A stretch of 64,000 bases of DNA, from NCBI RefSeq assembly GCF_014843825.1, contig NZ_JHQR01000124.1, positions 59,981 through 123,980 of the forward strand, in the 5' to 3' direction. This document shows positions 30,778-41,102 of the stretch, piece after piece; the first letter of the stretch is position 1; each line of letters starts with the position of its first letter. The stretch is from Mesorhizobium silamurunense (GTDB lineage: Bacteria; Pseudomonadota; Alphaproteobacteria; Rhizobiales; Rhizobiaceae). The notes beneath the pieces were generated by a model, which was not told the origin of the DNA, made no database searches, and saw only the letters and a program-made list of their open reading frames with translations. Made by a program: the position numbers and the translations under genes.

Positions 30778-32004
30778 GTGGAGACCGGCATTGCGAGGCG
30801 CGGTTCGCCCGAGGCTCGGGAGAGCCGGTTGCATCGCGGCACAAACCAGAGCGGCATGCGCGACCACAATGAGCGGCTCGTGCTGTCCCTGGTGCGCCAG
30901 CATGGCAGCCTAGCCAAGTCCGACATTGCGCGCATGACAGGGCTGTCCGCCCAGACGGTATCCGTCATCATGCGCGAACTGGAGGAAGACAAGCTGCTCG
31001 TCCGCCAGGCGCCGTTGCGCGGCAAGATCGGCCAGCCGTCGATCCCGATGGCACTCAACCCGGAGGGCGCCTTCTTCATCGGCCTCAAGATCGGCCGCCG
31101 CAGCGCCGAACTGGTGCTGATCGACTTTCTCGGCAATGTGCGCGCGATGCTGCAGAACTCCTATCGCTATCCGGCGCCGCGCGAGACGGTGGAATTCGTC
31201 AGCGCCGGCATCAAGAAAATGCGCGGCGAACTGACGCCGGCGCAGGACAAGCGCATAGCCGGCCTAGGCATCGCCATGCCGTTCGAACTCTGGAGTTGGG
31301 CAGACACGGCCGGCGCGCCGCGCGAGATCATGGACGAATGGCGCCATCGCGACATCCGCGCCGACATCCAGGCGCAGTGCGATTTTCCGGTCTATCTGCA
31401 GAACGACGCCACCTCGGCCTGCGGCGCCGAACTCGTCTTCGGCCAGGCGGGAGCGGCGCGCGACTTCGTCTATTTCTACATCGGCGCCTTTGCCGGCGGC
31501 GGCATCGTGCTCAACGGCCGGCTGTTCGGCGGGCCGACCGGCAACGCCGGCGCGCTGGGTTCGATGCCCGTGCCTGGGGCGGACGGCAAGCCAACGCAGC
31601 TGATCGACGTCGCCTCGATCGCCATACTGGAAAAGGCGCTGAGCGCCAAGGGCATCGACGGCTCCTATCTTTGGACCTCGCCGCAGGAATGGGGCGAGAT
31701 CGGCGCCGAGCTCGACGACTGGATCGCCAGCGCCTCGCAGGCGCTGGCCTATGCGATCGTCGCGGCGTCGTCCGTTATCGATTTCGAAGCGGCGGTTATC
31801 GACGGCTGGATGCCTCTCGAAGTGCGGCGGCGACTCGTCGATGCGGTCACGGATGCCATCGTCGGCATCGACGCCGAGGGACTGAAACTGCCCATCGTGC
31901 GCGAAGGAACCGTGGGCATCCATGCGCGGGCGCTGGGCGGCGCGAGCCTGCCGCTGTCGGAGCGCTTCCTGATCGGACCGACCACGATTTCCAGGAGCGC
32001 CTGA
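30778..32004 (+). CDS. frcR: ROK-family transcriptional regulator of fructose uptake
   Basis: A GTG at 30778 with GGGAGGAAC upstream gives 408 residues. The N-terminal winged helix-turn-helix (SLAKSDIARMTGLSAQTVSV) precedes a ROK sugar-binding domain (LGIAMPFELWSW, YIGAFAGGGIVLNGRLFGG). I do not see the classic CxCGxxGC zinc motif of ROK proteins; the region reads GPTGNAGALGSMPVPGADGK, so zinc may be absent, as in some rhizobial FrcR proteins. It probably represses frcBCA until a sugar binds. RbsD/FucU and kinase genes follow. Confidence 0.88.
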   Translation: METGIARRGSPEARESRLHRGTNQSGMRDHNERLVLSLVRQHGSLAKSDIARMTGLSAQTVSVIMRELEEDKLLVRQAPLRGKIGQPSIPMALNPEGAFFIGLKIGRRSAELVLIDFLGNVRAMLQNSYRYPAPRETVEFVSAGIKKMRGELTPAQDKRIAGLGIAMPFELWSWADTAGAPREIMDEWRHRDIRADIQAQCDFPVYLQNDATSACGAELVFGQAGAARDFVYFYIGAFAGGGIVLNGRLFGGPTGNAGALGSMPVPGADGKPTQLIDVASIAILEKALSAKGIDGSYLWTSPQEWGEIGAELDDWIASASQALAYAIVAASSVIDFEAAVIDGWMPLEVRRRLVDAVTDAIVGIDAEGLKLPIVREGTVGIHARALGGASLPLSERFLIGPTTISRSA

Positions 32005-32006
32005 TC

Positions 32007-32453
32007 ATGCTGATCGGCATCCCGCCGCTGCTCGGGCCGCAGCTTCTGGCGACGCTCAGGGCCATGGGCCATGGCGACGAGATCGCCATCGTCGACGGCA
32101 ATTATCCGGCCGAGGAACAGGCGCGCAGGCTGATCCGCGTCGACGGCCATCCCATCATTCCGGTGCTCGACGCCGTTTTGAGCGTGCTGCCGGTGGACGA
32201 GGCGGTGCCCGAGGCTTTGTTCCGCGCCTCGGTCGACGGCGATCCGGCGCTCGCCGATCCCGTGCATCACGAGATGGAAGCTGTCTGCGCAAAACGCGCG
32301 CCGGGCCACAAGGTGATTGCGCTGGCCGGGGCCGACTTCTATGCACGCGTCAAGGCCGCGCACGCGATCGTGGCGACCAGCGAACCCAGGCTTTATGCCA
32401 ACATCATCATCCGCAAGGGCGTGATCCATCCGCCGGAGACCAAGACACAATGA
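32007..32453 (+). CDS. RbsD/FucU-type sugar mutarotase
   Basis: The protein is 148 residues with the RbsD/FucU pattern: GIPPLLGPQLLATLRAMGHG, IVDGNYPAE and the C-terminal TSEPRLYANIIIRKGVI, close to FucU-type rotases. The histidine in MGHGDEI and the tyrosine in LYANIII are the usual catalytic-site residues. It speeds anomer interconversion of an imported sugar before phosphorylation. It starts 2 bases after the regulator stop and overlaps the kinase by ATGA. Confidence 0.88.
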   Translation: MLIGIPPLLGPQLLATLRAMGHGDEIAIVDGNYPAEEQARRLIRVDGHPIIPVLDAVLSVLPVDEAVPEALFRASVDGDPALADPVHHEMEAVCAKRAPGHKVIALAGADFYARVKAAHAIVATSEPRLYANIIIRKGVIHPPETKTQ

Positions 32454-33373
32454 TCCTCTGCTGTGGTGAAGCCCTGATCGACATGCTGCCGCGCACGACG
32501 ACGGAAGGCGAAGCGGCCTTCGCGCCTTATGTCGGCGGCGCGGTGTTCAACACGGCGATCGCGCTCGGTCGCCTGGGTGCCCCGGCAGGCTTCTTCTCCG
32601 GCCTCTCCTCCGACCTGTTCGGCGGCCAGCTCCGGGAGGCACTGGGGGCGAGCAAGGTGAGCTCGACCTATGCGCACACCTCGCCGAAACCGACGACGCT
32701 TGCCTTCGTGCGGCTTACCAACGGCCAGGCGACCTACACCTTCTATGACGAGAACACCGCCGGGCGCATGCTCGCCGTGGAGGACCTGCCGAGGCTGGGC
32801 GCCGAGATCCAAGCCATGCTGTTCGGCGCTATCAGCCTGATCTCGGAGCCCGCCGGATCCGCCTACGAGGAATTCATGCGGCGCGAGCACGAGAGCCGGG
32901 TGATGATGCTTGATCCCAACATCCGGCCGAACTTCATCCCGGACAAGGCCAAGCATCTGAGGCGCATCCGCGAGATGATGGCGATGGCCGACATCGTCAA
33001 ACTGTCGGACGAAGACCTCAACTGGTTCGACGAAGCGGGCTCGCATGAGGACGTCGTGCGCAACTGGCTGGACCGCGGCCCCAGGCTGATCGTCGTCACC
33101 CATGGCAGCGAGGGCGCCGTCGGCTACAGCAAGGAGCACAAGATCACGGTCGTGCCGCAGAAGGTGAAGGTGGTCGACACGGTCGGCGCGGGCGACACCT
33201 TCAATGCCGGCATCCTCGCCTCGCTGCACGAGCAGGGCCTGCTCACCAAGGCGGCGATCGGCGGCCTCTCGCAAGACGCGATCCGCGGGGCGCTGGAGCT
33301 TGGCGCCAAAGCAGCCGCGGTGACCGTGTCGCGGGCCGGCGCCAACCCACCGTGGCGGCACGAAATCGCCTGA
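32450..33373 (+). CDS. PfkB-family sugar kinase (probable fructokinase)
   Basis: The protein is 307 residues with the PfkB ribokinase fold: the N-terminal GGAVFNTAIALGRLG and the C-terminal signature DTVGAGDTFNAGILAS with the catalytic aspartate. The order with frcBCA and the ROK regulator points to fructose phosphorylation after uptake. 2-keto-3-deoxygluconate or ribose kinases share these motifs, so the substrate is inferred from context. Confidence 0.88.
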   Translation: MILCCGEALIDMLPRTTTEGEAAFAPYVGGAVFNTAIALGRLGAPAGFFSGLSSDLFGGQLREALGASKVSSTYAHTSPKPTTLAFVRLTNGQATYTFYDENTAGRMLAVEDLPRLGAEIQAMLFGAISLISEPAGSAYEEFMRREHESRVMMLDPNIRPNFIPDKAKHLRRIREMMAMADIVKLSDEDLNWFDEAGSHEDVVRNWLDRGPRLIVVTHGSEGAVGYSKEHKITVVPQKVKVVDTVGAGDTFNAGILASLHEQGLLTKAAIGGLSQDAIRGALELGAKAAAVTVSRAGANPPWRHEIA

Positions 33374-33624
33374 TCGGCTGCCCGAGCCGGCCGACGACCC
33401 CTGCCCGAGCGATCACTTTATGTTTCCAAAGACCGGAACAGCGCGACAAAAGGCGCTGAGAATGCGCCCAGAAGCCTGGATTTCCGGCTTCCTCGGGCAA
33501 TACGCCGGCAAAAGACGGTAACAGGCTGCGACACTTGCGCAATTCGCTTCGGCCGTGGCCGGCTTTTTCAGCCGTGCCAAGTCTGGTACCAGCGGGCCGG
33601 TTTACTGGCAGCATCGAGGCCGAC

Positions 33625-34767
33625 ATGCAGTTCATCGATCTTGGCGCGCAGCGCGAACGAATCCGCGACCGGCTCAAGGCCGCGATCGACAAGGTGGTCG
33701 AAGACGGCCGTTACATCCTCGGGCCCCAGGTCACCGAATTCGAGAACAAGCTCGCGGCTTACGTCGGCGTCAAGCATGTGGTGGCCTGTGCCAACGGCAC
33801 CGATGCGCTGCTTCTGCCGCTGTTTGCGGCCGGCATCGGCCCGGGCGACGCCGTGTTCGTGCCGAGCTTCACCTTCGCCGCGACGGCCGAAGTGGTGGCG
33901 CTCGCCAAGGCCGAGCCTGTCTTCGTCGACGTCGATCCCGACACCTACAATATCGACATCGCCAGCCTCGAGGCGGCGATCGACATGATCAAGAAGGAAG
34001 GCCGGCTGAAGCCGAAGGCGATCATCCCGGTCGACCTGTTCGGGCTTGCCGCCGATTATCAGGCTATCATGGCGATCGCCAAGCGCGAGAACCTGCTGGT
34101 GATCGAGGATGCCGCCCAGTCGATGGGCGGCTCCGCCGACGGCACGATGTGCGGCGGCTTCGGCCATGTCGGCTCGACCAGCTTCTATCCGGCGAAGCCC
34201 CTCGGCTGCTACGGTGACGGCGGCGCGATGTTCACCAATGATGCTGCGCTGGCCGACAAGCTGCGCTCCTTCGCTTTCCACGGCAAGGGCGAGACCCAGT
34301 ACGACAACATCCGCGTCGGCATCAATTCGCGCCTCGACACGCTGCAGGCGGCGATCCTGATCGAGAAGCTCGCCATTCTCGAGGAGGAGATGGTGGCGCG
34401 GCAAGCGGTCGCCGACCGCTATGCCAAAGGGCTTGGCGACATCGTCAAGGCATCGGGCAATCTGGGCCACGGCCGCTCGGCCTGGGCGCAGTACGCCATC
34501 GAGACGCCGAAGCGGGACGGGCTGAAGGGCCATCTCGGCGAAAAAGGCATCCCGTCGGTCATCTATTATGTGAAGCCGCTGCACGAACAGGTCGCCTATC
34601 GCGACTATCCGCGCACGCCGACCGGCCTCGCCGTTTCGGAAAAGCTGCCGAAGCAGATCCTTTGCCTGCCGATGCACGCCTATCTGAGCGAATCCGACCA
34701 GGACCGGATCATCGAGACGATCCGCAACTATATCGGCTCGAACTCGGCGCGCGTCGCGGCGGCTTGA
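33625..34767 (+). CDS. DegT/DnrJ/EryC1/StrS-family sugar aminotransferase
   Basis: ATG 33625 (MQFIDLGAQRERIRDRLKAA) gives 380 residues with the pyridoxal-phosphate lysine in TSFYPAKPLGCYGDGGA and the family motifs ACANGTDALLLPL and VIEDAAQSMG. It should transaminate a keto-sugar nucleotide to an amino sugar, WbpE/WlbC-like, for a surface glycan. The sugar is not readable. It is single, ends 24 bases before the convergent cysQ stop and opens the polysaccharide region. Confidence 0.9.
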   Translation: MQFIDLGAQRERIRDRLKAAIDKVVEDGRYILGPQVTEFENKLAAYVGVKHVVACANGTDALLLPLFAAGIGPGDAVFVPSFTFAATAEVVALAKAEPVFVDVDPDTYNIDIASLEAAIDMIKKEGRLKPKAIIPVDLFGLAADYQAIMAIAKRENLLVIEDAAQSMGGSADGTMCGGFGHVGSTSFYPAKPLGCYGDGGAMFTNDAALADKLRSFAFHGKGETQYDNIRVGINSRLDTLQAAILIEKLAILEEEMVARQAVADRYAKGLGDIVKASGNLGHGRSAWAQYAIETPKRDGLKGHLGEKGIPSVIYYVKPLHEQVAYRDYPRTPTGLAVSEKLPKQILCLPMHAYLSESDQDRIIETIRNYIGSNSARVAAA

Positions 34768-34772
34768 TAATC

Positions 34773-34791
34773 TCTTCCCTTGAGGGGGAAA
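34773..34791. terminator. Short hairpin between convergent genes
   Basis: A small stem (CTTCCC / GGGGAA) lies in the 24-base gap between the aminotransferase and cysQ stops. It could serve both genes as a weak terminator; there is no clear T-run. Confidence 0.3.
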
Positions 34792-35610
34792 TCACGCGCT
34801 CGCGCTCTTCCCCGTCGCAATGAAATGCGGGTTGGCGAAATCCGAGTCGCTTAACTGGTTGCGCTTGCCGTAGACCAGCGGCTGGCCGTCCAGCGTGCGG
34901 GTCATGCCGCCGGCGGCGCGCAGCACCGCATCGCCGGCCGCCGTGTCCCATTCCATGGTGCGGCCGAAGCGCGGGTAGATGTCCGCCTCGGCGGCGGCGA
35001 GCAGGCAGAATTTCAGCGACGAGCCGATCGAGACGATCTCGGCGGCGCCGAGATCGCGGATAAAGGCGTCCGTCTCCGGCGTGTTGTGCGAGCGGCTGGC
35101 GACGACCGCAAGCGGCATGCCCCCTGCCCGTACGGAAATCGGCCGGCGGCCGACAATGCGATAGTCGTTATCCACTTCGATGGATTCCGCGTTGCCCGGC
35201 CGGCCGGAGAAAAAACGCCCGGTGCAGGGCGCGAAGACGACGCCGACTTCCGGCACGCCATGGCGCACCAGCGCGATGTTGACAGTGAAATCGGTGCGGC
35301 GGTTGACGAATTCCTTGGTGCCGTCGAGCGGATCGATGAGGAAGAAGGCGCCTTCGAGGTCGGGCGTGGCAATGCCTGCCGCCACCTCCTCCTCGGCCAC
35401 GCAAGGAATGTCCGGATAAGCGGAGCGCAGGCCGGCGAGGATGATCTTCTCGCTTTCGCGATCGGCTTCGGTCACCGGCGAAGAGTCGGACTTCTTGTCG
35501 ACCGCGCAGCCCTCCTGGAAGACGCGCATCACCTCGCGCCCAGCGTCTAACGCCAAGCGCTCGAAGACCCTGAGCATCGCCTTGTCGTCAGATACCGCCG
35601 CCATTGTCAT
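34792..35610 (-). CDS. cysQ: 3'(2'),5'-bisphosphate nucleotidase CysQ
   Basis: ATG 35610 ([12 protein letters not shown]) gives 272 residues of the inositol-phosphatase superfamily: the metal site [13 protein letters not shown], the motif [20 protein letters not shown] and the C-terminal [15 protein letters not shown]. It removes 3'-phosphoadenosine 5'-phosphate left after PAPS use by sulfotransferases or reductases. The start overlaps the end of cysNC, so the two are coupled, which ties it to PAPS metabolism. Confidence 0.92.
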   Translation of the reverse strand: MTMAAVSDDKAMLRVFERLALDAGREVMRVFQEGCAVDKKSDSSPVTEADRESEKIILAGLRSAYPDIPCVAEEEVAAGIATPDLEGAFFLIDPLDGTKEFVNRRTDFTVNIALVRHGVPEVGVVFAPCTGRFFSGRPGNAESIEVDNDYRIVGRRPISVRAGGMPLAVVASRSHNTPETDAFIRDLGAAEIVSIGSSLKFCLLAAAEADIYPRFGRTMEWDTAAGDAVLRAAGGMTRTLDGQPLVYGKRNQLSDSDFANPHFIATGKSASA

Positions 35611-37525
35611 ACTGCTCTTCGGCAATGTCGCGCTCGTTCAGCCAGTGTTCCAGGGCTTCCGCCATCTCCTGCGGGCTCCTGCCGAGAGTCTCGAGATGGA
35701 TTTCGGCATTCTCCGGCGCCTCATAGGGAGAATCGACGCCGGTGAAATTCTTGATCTCGCCGCTCAATGCACGCGCGTAAAGGCCCTTCGGGTCGCGACG
35801 GGCGCATTCCTCGAAGGGCGTATCGACGAACACCTCGACGAATTCGCCCTCGCCCATCAGCTCGCGCGCCATGCGCCGCTCGGCGCTGAAGGGCGAGATG
35901 AAGGAGACGATGACGATCAGGCCGGCATCGGCCATCAGCTTGGCCACTTCGGCGACGCGGCGGATGTTTTCGACGCGATCCGCGTCGGTGAAGCCGAGAT
36001 CGCGATTGAGGCCGTGGCGGACATTGTCGCCGTCGAGGATGTAGGTGTGGCGGCCGGACGCGAACAACTTCCTCTCGAAGAGATTTGCGATGGTCGACTT
36101 GCCCGAGCCGGACAGGCCGGTGAACCAGAACACCGCCGGGCGCTGGTTCTTCAGGTCGGAGCGGCCGCGCTTGCCGACATCGAGCGATTGCCAGTGGATG
36201 TTTTCGGCGCGGCGCAGCGAATGCAGGATCATGCCGGCGCCGACGGTGGCGTTGCTGATGCGGTCGATCAGGATGAAGGCGCCGGTCGTGCGGTTTTCGG
36301 CGAAAGGATCGAAGGCGATCGGCGCCCGCGTCGACAGATTGCAGACCCCGACCTCGTTGAGGTCGAGCGACTTCGCCGCCTCATGCGCGAAATCGTTGAC
36401 GTTGACCCGGTATTTCAAATCGGTGACGGTCGCGCTCACCTGGTCGGTTTCGGTGCGCAGGATATAGGAGCGGCCGGGCAGCAGCGCCTGCTCGTCGAAC
36501 CAGACGATGTTGGCGGCGAACTGGTCGGCAACCTGCGGACGTGCGTCTGGCGAGACCAGCATGTTGCCGCGCGAAACCTCGACCTCGTCCTCCAGGACGA
36601 GCGTGATGGCCTGGCCGGCAATCGCCTGCTCAAGATCCCCGCCATGCGCGACGATGCGCTTGACGCGGGAGGCCCTGCCGGACTTGGCAACGACGACCTC
36701 GTCGCCCTGCGAAATTGTACCCGAGGCAATGGTGCCGGCAAAGCCGCGGAAATCGAGGTTCGGCCGGTTTACATACTGCACCGGGAAGCGGAACGGCAGT
36801 TCGACGGCGGCCTCGTCGACCGACACGGTTTCCAGGTGCTCGATCAGCGACGGCCCGGAATACCAGGCCGTGCGCTCCGACTGGCTGGTGACGTTGTCGC
36901 CAAAACGCGCCGACATCGGGATCGGCATGATGCTTGCGAAGCCCAGCCCTTTCGCGAAGTCGGTGTAATCCGCCACGATGCTGTCGAAGACGGTCTTGTC
37001 GAAGCCGACGAGATCGATCTTGTTGACGGCAAGCACGATGTGGCGGATGCCGAGCAGCGAGGCGATGATCGAATGGCGCCTGGTCTGGCGCAGCACGCCC
37101 TGGCGCGCATCGATCAGCACGATGGCGAGATCGGCGGTCGAGGCGCCGGTTGCCATGTTACGCGTGTACTGCTCGTGGCCGGGCGTGTCGGCGACGATGA
37201 ACTTGCGCTTTGGCGTGGCGAAGAAGCGATAGGCGACGTCGATGGTGATGCCCTGCTCGCGCTCGGCCTCCAGCCCGTCGACGAGCAGCGCGAAGTCAAC
37301 ATCGTCGCCGGTGGTGCCGTGCTTGCGGGAGTCTCTCTCCAGCGCGGCGAGCTGATCCTCGAAAATCTGCTTGGTGTCGGAAAGCAGCCGGCCGATCAGC
37401 GTCGACTTGCCGTCGTCGACCGAGCCGCAGGTGAGGAAGCGCAGCAGCGACTTCTTCTCCTGCGCGGCCATGTAGTCGCGGATCGAGTCGGTCGGGGCGA
37501 GGCTCTTGGCCAAGATGTGGCGCAT
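35588..37525 (-). CDS. cysNC: Bifunctional sulfate adenylyltransferase subunit 1 / adenylylsulfate kinase
   Basis: The protein is 645 residues. The N-terminal GTPase (CysN) has [33 protein letters not shown] and LAVNKIDLV. The C-terminal APS kinase (CysC, about residues 450-645) has [18 protein letters not shown] and [20 protein letters not shown]. It makes PAPS from sulfate and ATP with CysD. In rhizobia such fusions are also called NodQ when next to nod genes; no nod genes are here, so I use cysNC. It starts 2 bases after cysD. Confidence 0.95.
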   Translation of the reverse strand: MRHILAKSLAPTDSIRDYMAAQEKKSLLRFLTCGSVDDGKSTLIGRLLSDTKQIFEDQLAALERDSRKHGTTGDDVDFALLVDGLEAEREQGITIDVAYRFFATPKRKFIVADTPGHEQYTRNMATGASTADLAIVLIDARQGVLRQTRRHSIIASLLGIRHIVLAVNKIDLVGFDKTVFDSIVADYTDFAKGLGFASIMPIPMSARFGDNVTSQSERTAWYSGPSLIEHLETVSVDEAAVELPFRFPVQYVNRPNLDFRGFAGTIASGTISQGDEVVVAKSGRASRVKRIVAHGGDLEQAIAGQAITLVLEDEVEVSRGNMLVSPDARPQVADQFAANIVWFDEQALLPGRSYILRTETDQVSATVTDLKYRVNVNDFAHEAAKSLDLNEVGVCNLSTRAPIAFDPFAENRTTGAFILIDRISNATVGAGMILHSLRRAENIHWQSLDVGKRGRSDLKNQRPAVFWFTGLSGSGKSTIANLFERKLFASGRHTYILDGDNVRHGLNRDLGFTDADRVENIRRVAEVAKLMADAGLIVIVSFISPFSAERRMARELMGEGEFVEVFVDTPFEECARRDPKGLYARALSGEIKNFTGVDSPYEAPENAEIHLETLGRSPQEMAEALEHWLNERDIAEEQYDNGGGI

Positions 37526-37527
37526 GC

Positions 37528-38433
37528 TCAGAAATACCCCTCGCGCTTCTTCTTTTCCATGGAGCCTGCCTCGTCGCGATCGATGAGGCGGCCCTGGCGT
37601 TCGGAGGTGCGGGCTGTCAGCATCTCACCGACGATGGCCTCCAAAGTGTCGGCATCCGATTCGATGGCGCCCGTCAGCGGATAGCAGCCCAGCGTGCGGA
37701 AACGCACAAGACGGTTTTCGACCGTCTCCCCCGGGCGCAGTTGCATGCGATCGTCATCCTTCATGATGAGCATGCCGTCGCGTTCGACAACCGGCCGTTC
37801 CTTGGCGAAATAAAGCGGCACGATCGGGATATTCTCCTGCAAAATATACTGCCAGATGTCGAGCTCGGTCCAGTTCGACAACGGGAAGACGCGGATCGAT
37901 TCACCCGGCGCGATGCGGGTGTTGAAGATTTTCCACATTTCCGGCCGCTGGTTCTTCGGGTCCCAGGCATGCTGCGCGTTGCGGAAGGAAAAGATACGCT
38001 CCTTGGCGCGCGACTTCTCCTCGTCACGGCGGGCGCCGCCGAAGGCCGCGTCGAAGCCGTATTTGTCGAGCGCCTGGCGCAGGGCCACCGTCTTCATCAC
38101 ATGGGTGTGGGTGTTGGAGCCGTGATCGAACGGGTTGATGTTGTCGCGCACGCCGTCCTCGTTGACATGGACGAGCAGGTCGAAGCCAAGCTTCTGCGCC
38201 ATCTGATCGCGAAAGGCGATCATCTCGCGAAACTTCCAGGTCGTGTCGACATGCAGGAAGGGAAAAGGCGGCTTGGCGGGATAGAAGGCCTTCATCGCCA
38301 GATGCATCAGCACCGACGAGTCCTTGCCGACCGAATAGAGCATCACCGGCTTGGAGAAAGAGGCCGCAACCTCACGGAAGATGTGGATGGATTCGGCCTC
38401 AAGCCGCTGCAGATGGGTGAGCGCGATGTTCAT
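37528..38433 (-). CDS. cysD: Sulfate adenylyltransferase subunit 2
   Basis: The protein is 301 residues of the PAPS reductase/CysD fold with the ATP-binding loop [20 protein letters not shown] and [15 protein letters not shown]. It is the catalytic half of ATP sulfurylase, working with CysN. The first gene of cysD-cysNC-cysQ. The location inside a polysaccharide region next to a sulfotransferase fusion 20 kb away suggests part of its PAPS goes to glycan sulfation, not only to cysteine synthesis. Confidence 0.95.
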   Translation of the reverse strand: MNIALTHLQRLEAESIHIFREVAASFSKPVMLYSVGKDSSVLMHLAMKAFYPAKPPFPFLHVDTTWKFREMIAFRDQMAQKLGFDLLVHVNEDGVRDNINPFDHGSNTHTHVMKTVALRQALDKYGFDAAFGGARRDEEKSRAKERIFSFRNAQHAWDPKNQRPEMWKIFNTRIAPGESIRVFPLSNWTELDIWQYILQENIPIVPLYFAKERPVVERDGMLIMKDDDRMQLRPGETVENRLVRFRTLGCYPLTGAIESDADTLEAIVGEMLTARTSERQGRLIDRDEAGSMEKKKREGYF

Positions 38434-38868
38434 GGACTGTTGAGCGTTCTTTCGTGCCGGCCAGAACCTTGCTGCAGGCGATTGGCGCGGTTTTCCTCAA
38501 ACAGCCCGTCAAGCCCTGGACATTCTGGCGGGCGTTCTAGCAGATCGTCATTGTCCATAACAATGCAAGACGCGCGCCGAGCACTGCGGTTCGGGAATGA
38601 ATTTTCCAAGTAAGCCAGATAAGACGGAAAATCCTCCCAGACAAGCTGAGCAATAGAGAGACGCCGAACAAACCTATTGCCTCGATCGGCTAGATTGACT
38701 TTTCCAACGGCTTTCGACCACGTCGGCGATTTTTGACTGAACATCCTTCGGCCGCCCTATCGGAGATCGGAGCCAGACGCTATACCGGCGCGGGAAACGG
38801 GGCGAGGCGCGACAGAACGGGGTCGAGGGCAACTGCCACCGCCGCGGGTCTGCGCACAACCTGGAAGA
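38434..38868. other. 435-base intergenic region upstream of cysD
   Basis: No convincing gene is present. On the minus strand it should hold the cysD promoter. A palindrome CATTGT, 5 bases, ACAATG at 38549-38565 lies about 115 bases upstream of cysD and could be an operator. The rest is of lower GC than the flanking genes. Confidence 0.4.
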
Positions 38869-40173
38869 TTGCGAAGCAAGGCATTGAACCCGTTTACATC
38901 GCTCCGGCGCCACCTCACGCCGACACAGATCAACATCTACTTCTCGATCATCTGCTTCTTCTCACCGCCTGTGCTGGGATCGGTGGTGAGCTTCGTCTTC
39001 AACGGCGGCGGGCTGTGGTCCGTTTTCCTGCTCGCCTTCAGGCGGCGGCGATTCAACATCGACGGGCCGATGCTCGCCATGACGGTGGCGATCTATGCCT
39101 ATTGCGTGGCCATGGTTCTTGCCTCGATCGTCAACGGTGCGCTCGGGGCGGATTTGAAATATTTCCTGGCGCTGATCACCTTGCTGTTTTTCCCGGTCTC
39201 CTATTCGACCTGGAGCATCACGGACAAGATCACCCTTGCGCGCATCGCCGTGCTTGCAAGCGCCGCGGCCTGTTGTGGCGCGCTGGCGCTCGGCGTCTTC
39301 CAGTATAGCTGGGTCGGTACGCGGGCCGAGGGCGGCGCCGGAAATGCGATCGTGTTCGCGACGGTCACGTGCCTTGCCGTCATGACGTGCCTTGCCGGCG
39401 CGCTCTCGGGGATCGTGAAGGGCTGGAAGCCGCTGGCCGGCGCCGCACTCGCTGGGGTGGTGGCGATCCTTCTTTCTGGATCGCGCATCATCTGGCTTGC
39501 CCTGCCGATCGCCGCTATCGCCGTCCTGCTGATCAACCGCCGCAGGTTCGCCAGCGCCAATCCGATGCGTCTGGCGCTGATCGCGGGCGCGGCCTGCCTG
39601 GTGGTCGCGGCCATCGGCTTCCCTGTCATCATGGACCGCACCGATTTCCTCTTCAGCGACTGGGACGCGCTCACCACCAAGGGCGACCACTCGACGGCGC
39701 TCGGCCTGCGCGTGGCAATGTGGGAGATCGGGGTCGGCGCATTTCGCGAGATGCCGATTTTCGGCCATGGCATCTCGGCCAGCCGCGCGCTGATGAAACA
39801 GAGTTTTCACGATCAATTCGGCATGGACGCAGGTTACAACCATTATCACAACGGCTTTCTGACCGCGGCGGTGCAGGCCGGTTTGTTGGGGGTGTTGGCC
39901 CTGGGGGCGATCTTCGTCGTCGCGGCCCGGAACGCGGCAAGGGTGCTGCGCCTCAGCGCCGACCCGGTGGAGCGGTTTGGTGCGACAATGATCGTTATCA
40001 CCGTCATCACCTATCTCATTGGCGGGCTGACCGGCATCGTGGTCGGCCAGGACCTTCTCGATTCGACGCTGATGGTGTTCCTGGTTTCCGGAACCTATCT
40101 GGCTTGCGGACGAACGGTACCGCAGGTCGACAAGAGCGCCGCCATTCCTTCGGCCGCCGGTCGGCGATCATGA
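38869..40173 (+). CDS. O-antigen ligase/polymerase-like membrane protein
   Basis: A TTG start at 38869 gives 434 residues; TTG 38884 is an alternative, and no ATG lies before the first membrane span. There are about ten to twelve membrane segments with a large periplasmic loop that carries GDHSTALGLRVAMWEIGVGA, FGHGISASRAL and YNHYHNGFLTAAVQAGLLG. This is the Wzy_C/WaaL pattern (R..W, then H.H.G). It either ligates a lipid-linked glycan to lipid A-core or polymerises repeat units; the fold does not tell which. It overlaps the following epimerase by ATGA. Confidence 0.82.
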   Translation: MRSKALNPFTSLRRHLTPTQINIYFSIICFFSPPVLGSVVSFVFNGGGLWSVFLLAFRRRRFNIDGPMLAMTVAIYAYCVAMVLASIVNGALGADLKYFLALITLLFFPVSYSTWSITDKITLARIAVLASAAACCGALALGVFQYSWVGTRAEGGAGNAIVFATVTCLAVMTCLAGALSGIVKGWKPLAGAALAGVVAILLSGSRIIWLALPIAAIAVLLINRRRFASANPMRLALIAGAACLVVAAIGFPVIMDRTDFLFSDWDALTTKGDHSTALGLRVAMWEIGVGAFREMPIFGHGISASRALMKQSFHDQFGMDAGYNHYHNGFLTAAVQAGLLGVLALGAIFVVAARNAARVLRLSADPVERFGATMIVITVITYLIGGLTGIVVGQDLLDSTLMVFLVSGTYLACGRTVPQVDKSAAIPSAAGRRS

Positions 40174-41102
40174 AGATCCTGGTCACCGGCGCGACGGGGT
40201 TGATCGGTCGCCAGGTGACCGGCCGGCTGCGTCAGGCCGGATTCGACATACGCATTGCTTCCCGCCGGCCAGAAAGACTGCCGGCTGTTGGCGAGGTCCT
40301 TGCGCTGCCCGGCGCCGATGCGTCGGACGAGGCCTTCCTGGCGCTGATGCGCGAGGTGACGCATGTCGTCCACTGCGCGGCGCTGAACAATGACCGGGAG
40401 GCCGGCGAAGCCGACTACCAGGCCGTCAATGCGACGTTGACCGGGCGGCTGGCCAAGGCAGCGGCCGCAGGCGCTGGCGGGCGCTTCATCTACCTATCCT
40501 CGATCCGCGCCGTGGCCGGTCCCGGCTTCAGCGGCACGATCGACGAGGCGACGCCCCCTGCCCCGCAATGCGCCTACGGGCGCTCCAAACGCGAAGGCGA
40601 GATCAGGATGCTCGTGGCTTACGCCGGACGCCCGGATGCCACAGCGCTGCGCCTGCCGCCCGTCTATGGCGAGGGCATGAGGGGCAACATGGCGTCACTG
40701 ATGCGGCTTGCCGACAACGCCCTGCCGCTGCCGGCCGGCGCGCTGGCAGGTATGCGGTCGCTGGTCTCGTCCGAGACGGCGGCAGATGCGGTGCTGCACC
40801 TTCTGATCCGTCCGGGACCGCTTCATCCGGCCTATGTCGCGGGCAACGCCGCCCCGCTTTCGCTGTCCGAAATCATCGCAGCGTTCCGGCGGGGTTTCGG
40901 TCGTCCGCCGCGCCTTTTTCCGATGCCTGCGACGCCGCTCCGGCTGGCGGCAACGCTGCTCGGCAGGCAGGCGTCATGGCAAGCCTTGACCGCGACCCAG
41001 ATCTGCGATTCGTCGCTGCTGGCATCCGAAGGCTGGACGCCGGAAACCGATACGCTCGACCAGCTTCGCGAGCTCGCCCGTCATGCCGTTCGGGCCGGGT
41101 AG
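40170..41102 (+). CDS. NAD-dependent nucleotide-sugar epimerase/dehydratase (SDR)
   Basis: The protein is 310 residues starting MKILVTGATGLIGRQVTGRL with the Rossmann glycine motif; the active site YGRSKREGE has the YxxxK pair and SSIRA the preceding serines. Extended SDR proteins of this type work on UDP-sugars, often UDP-glucose or UDP-GalNAc. The C-terminal 22 bases overlap the convergent sugar-transferase gene. Confidence 0.85.
   Translation: MKILVTGATGLIGRQVTGRLRQAGFDIRIASRRPERLPAVGEVLALPGADASDEAFLALMREVTHVVHCAALNNDREAGEADYQAVNATLTGRLAKAAAAGAGGRFIYLSSIRAVAGPGFSGTIDEATPPAPQCAYGRSKREGEIRMLVAYAGRPDATALRLPPVYGEGMRGNMASLMRLADNALPLPAGALAGMRSLVSSETAADAVLHLLIRPGPLHPAYVAGNAAPLSLSEIIAAFRRGFGRPPRLFPMPATPLRLAATLLGRQASWQALTATQICDSSLLASEGWTPETDTLDQLRELARHAVRAG

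Noticed and set aside
35588..38433. Naming these genes nodPQ
   Set aside because: No nod genes are near; a cysDNC name is neutral. A role in Nod factor sulfation cannot be excluded but has no support here.
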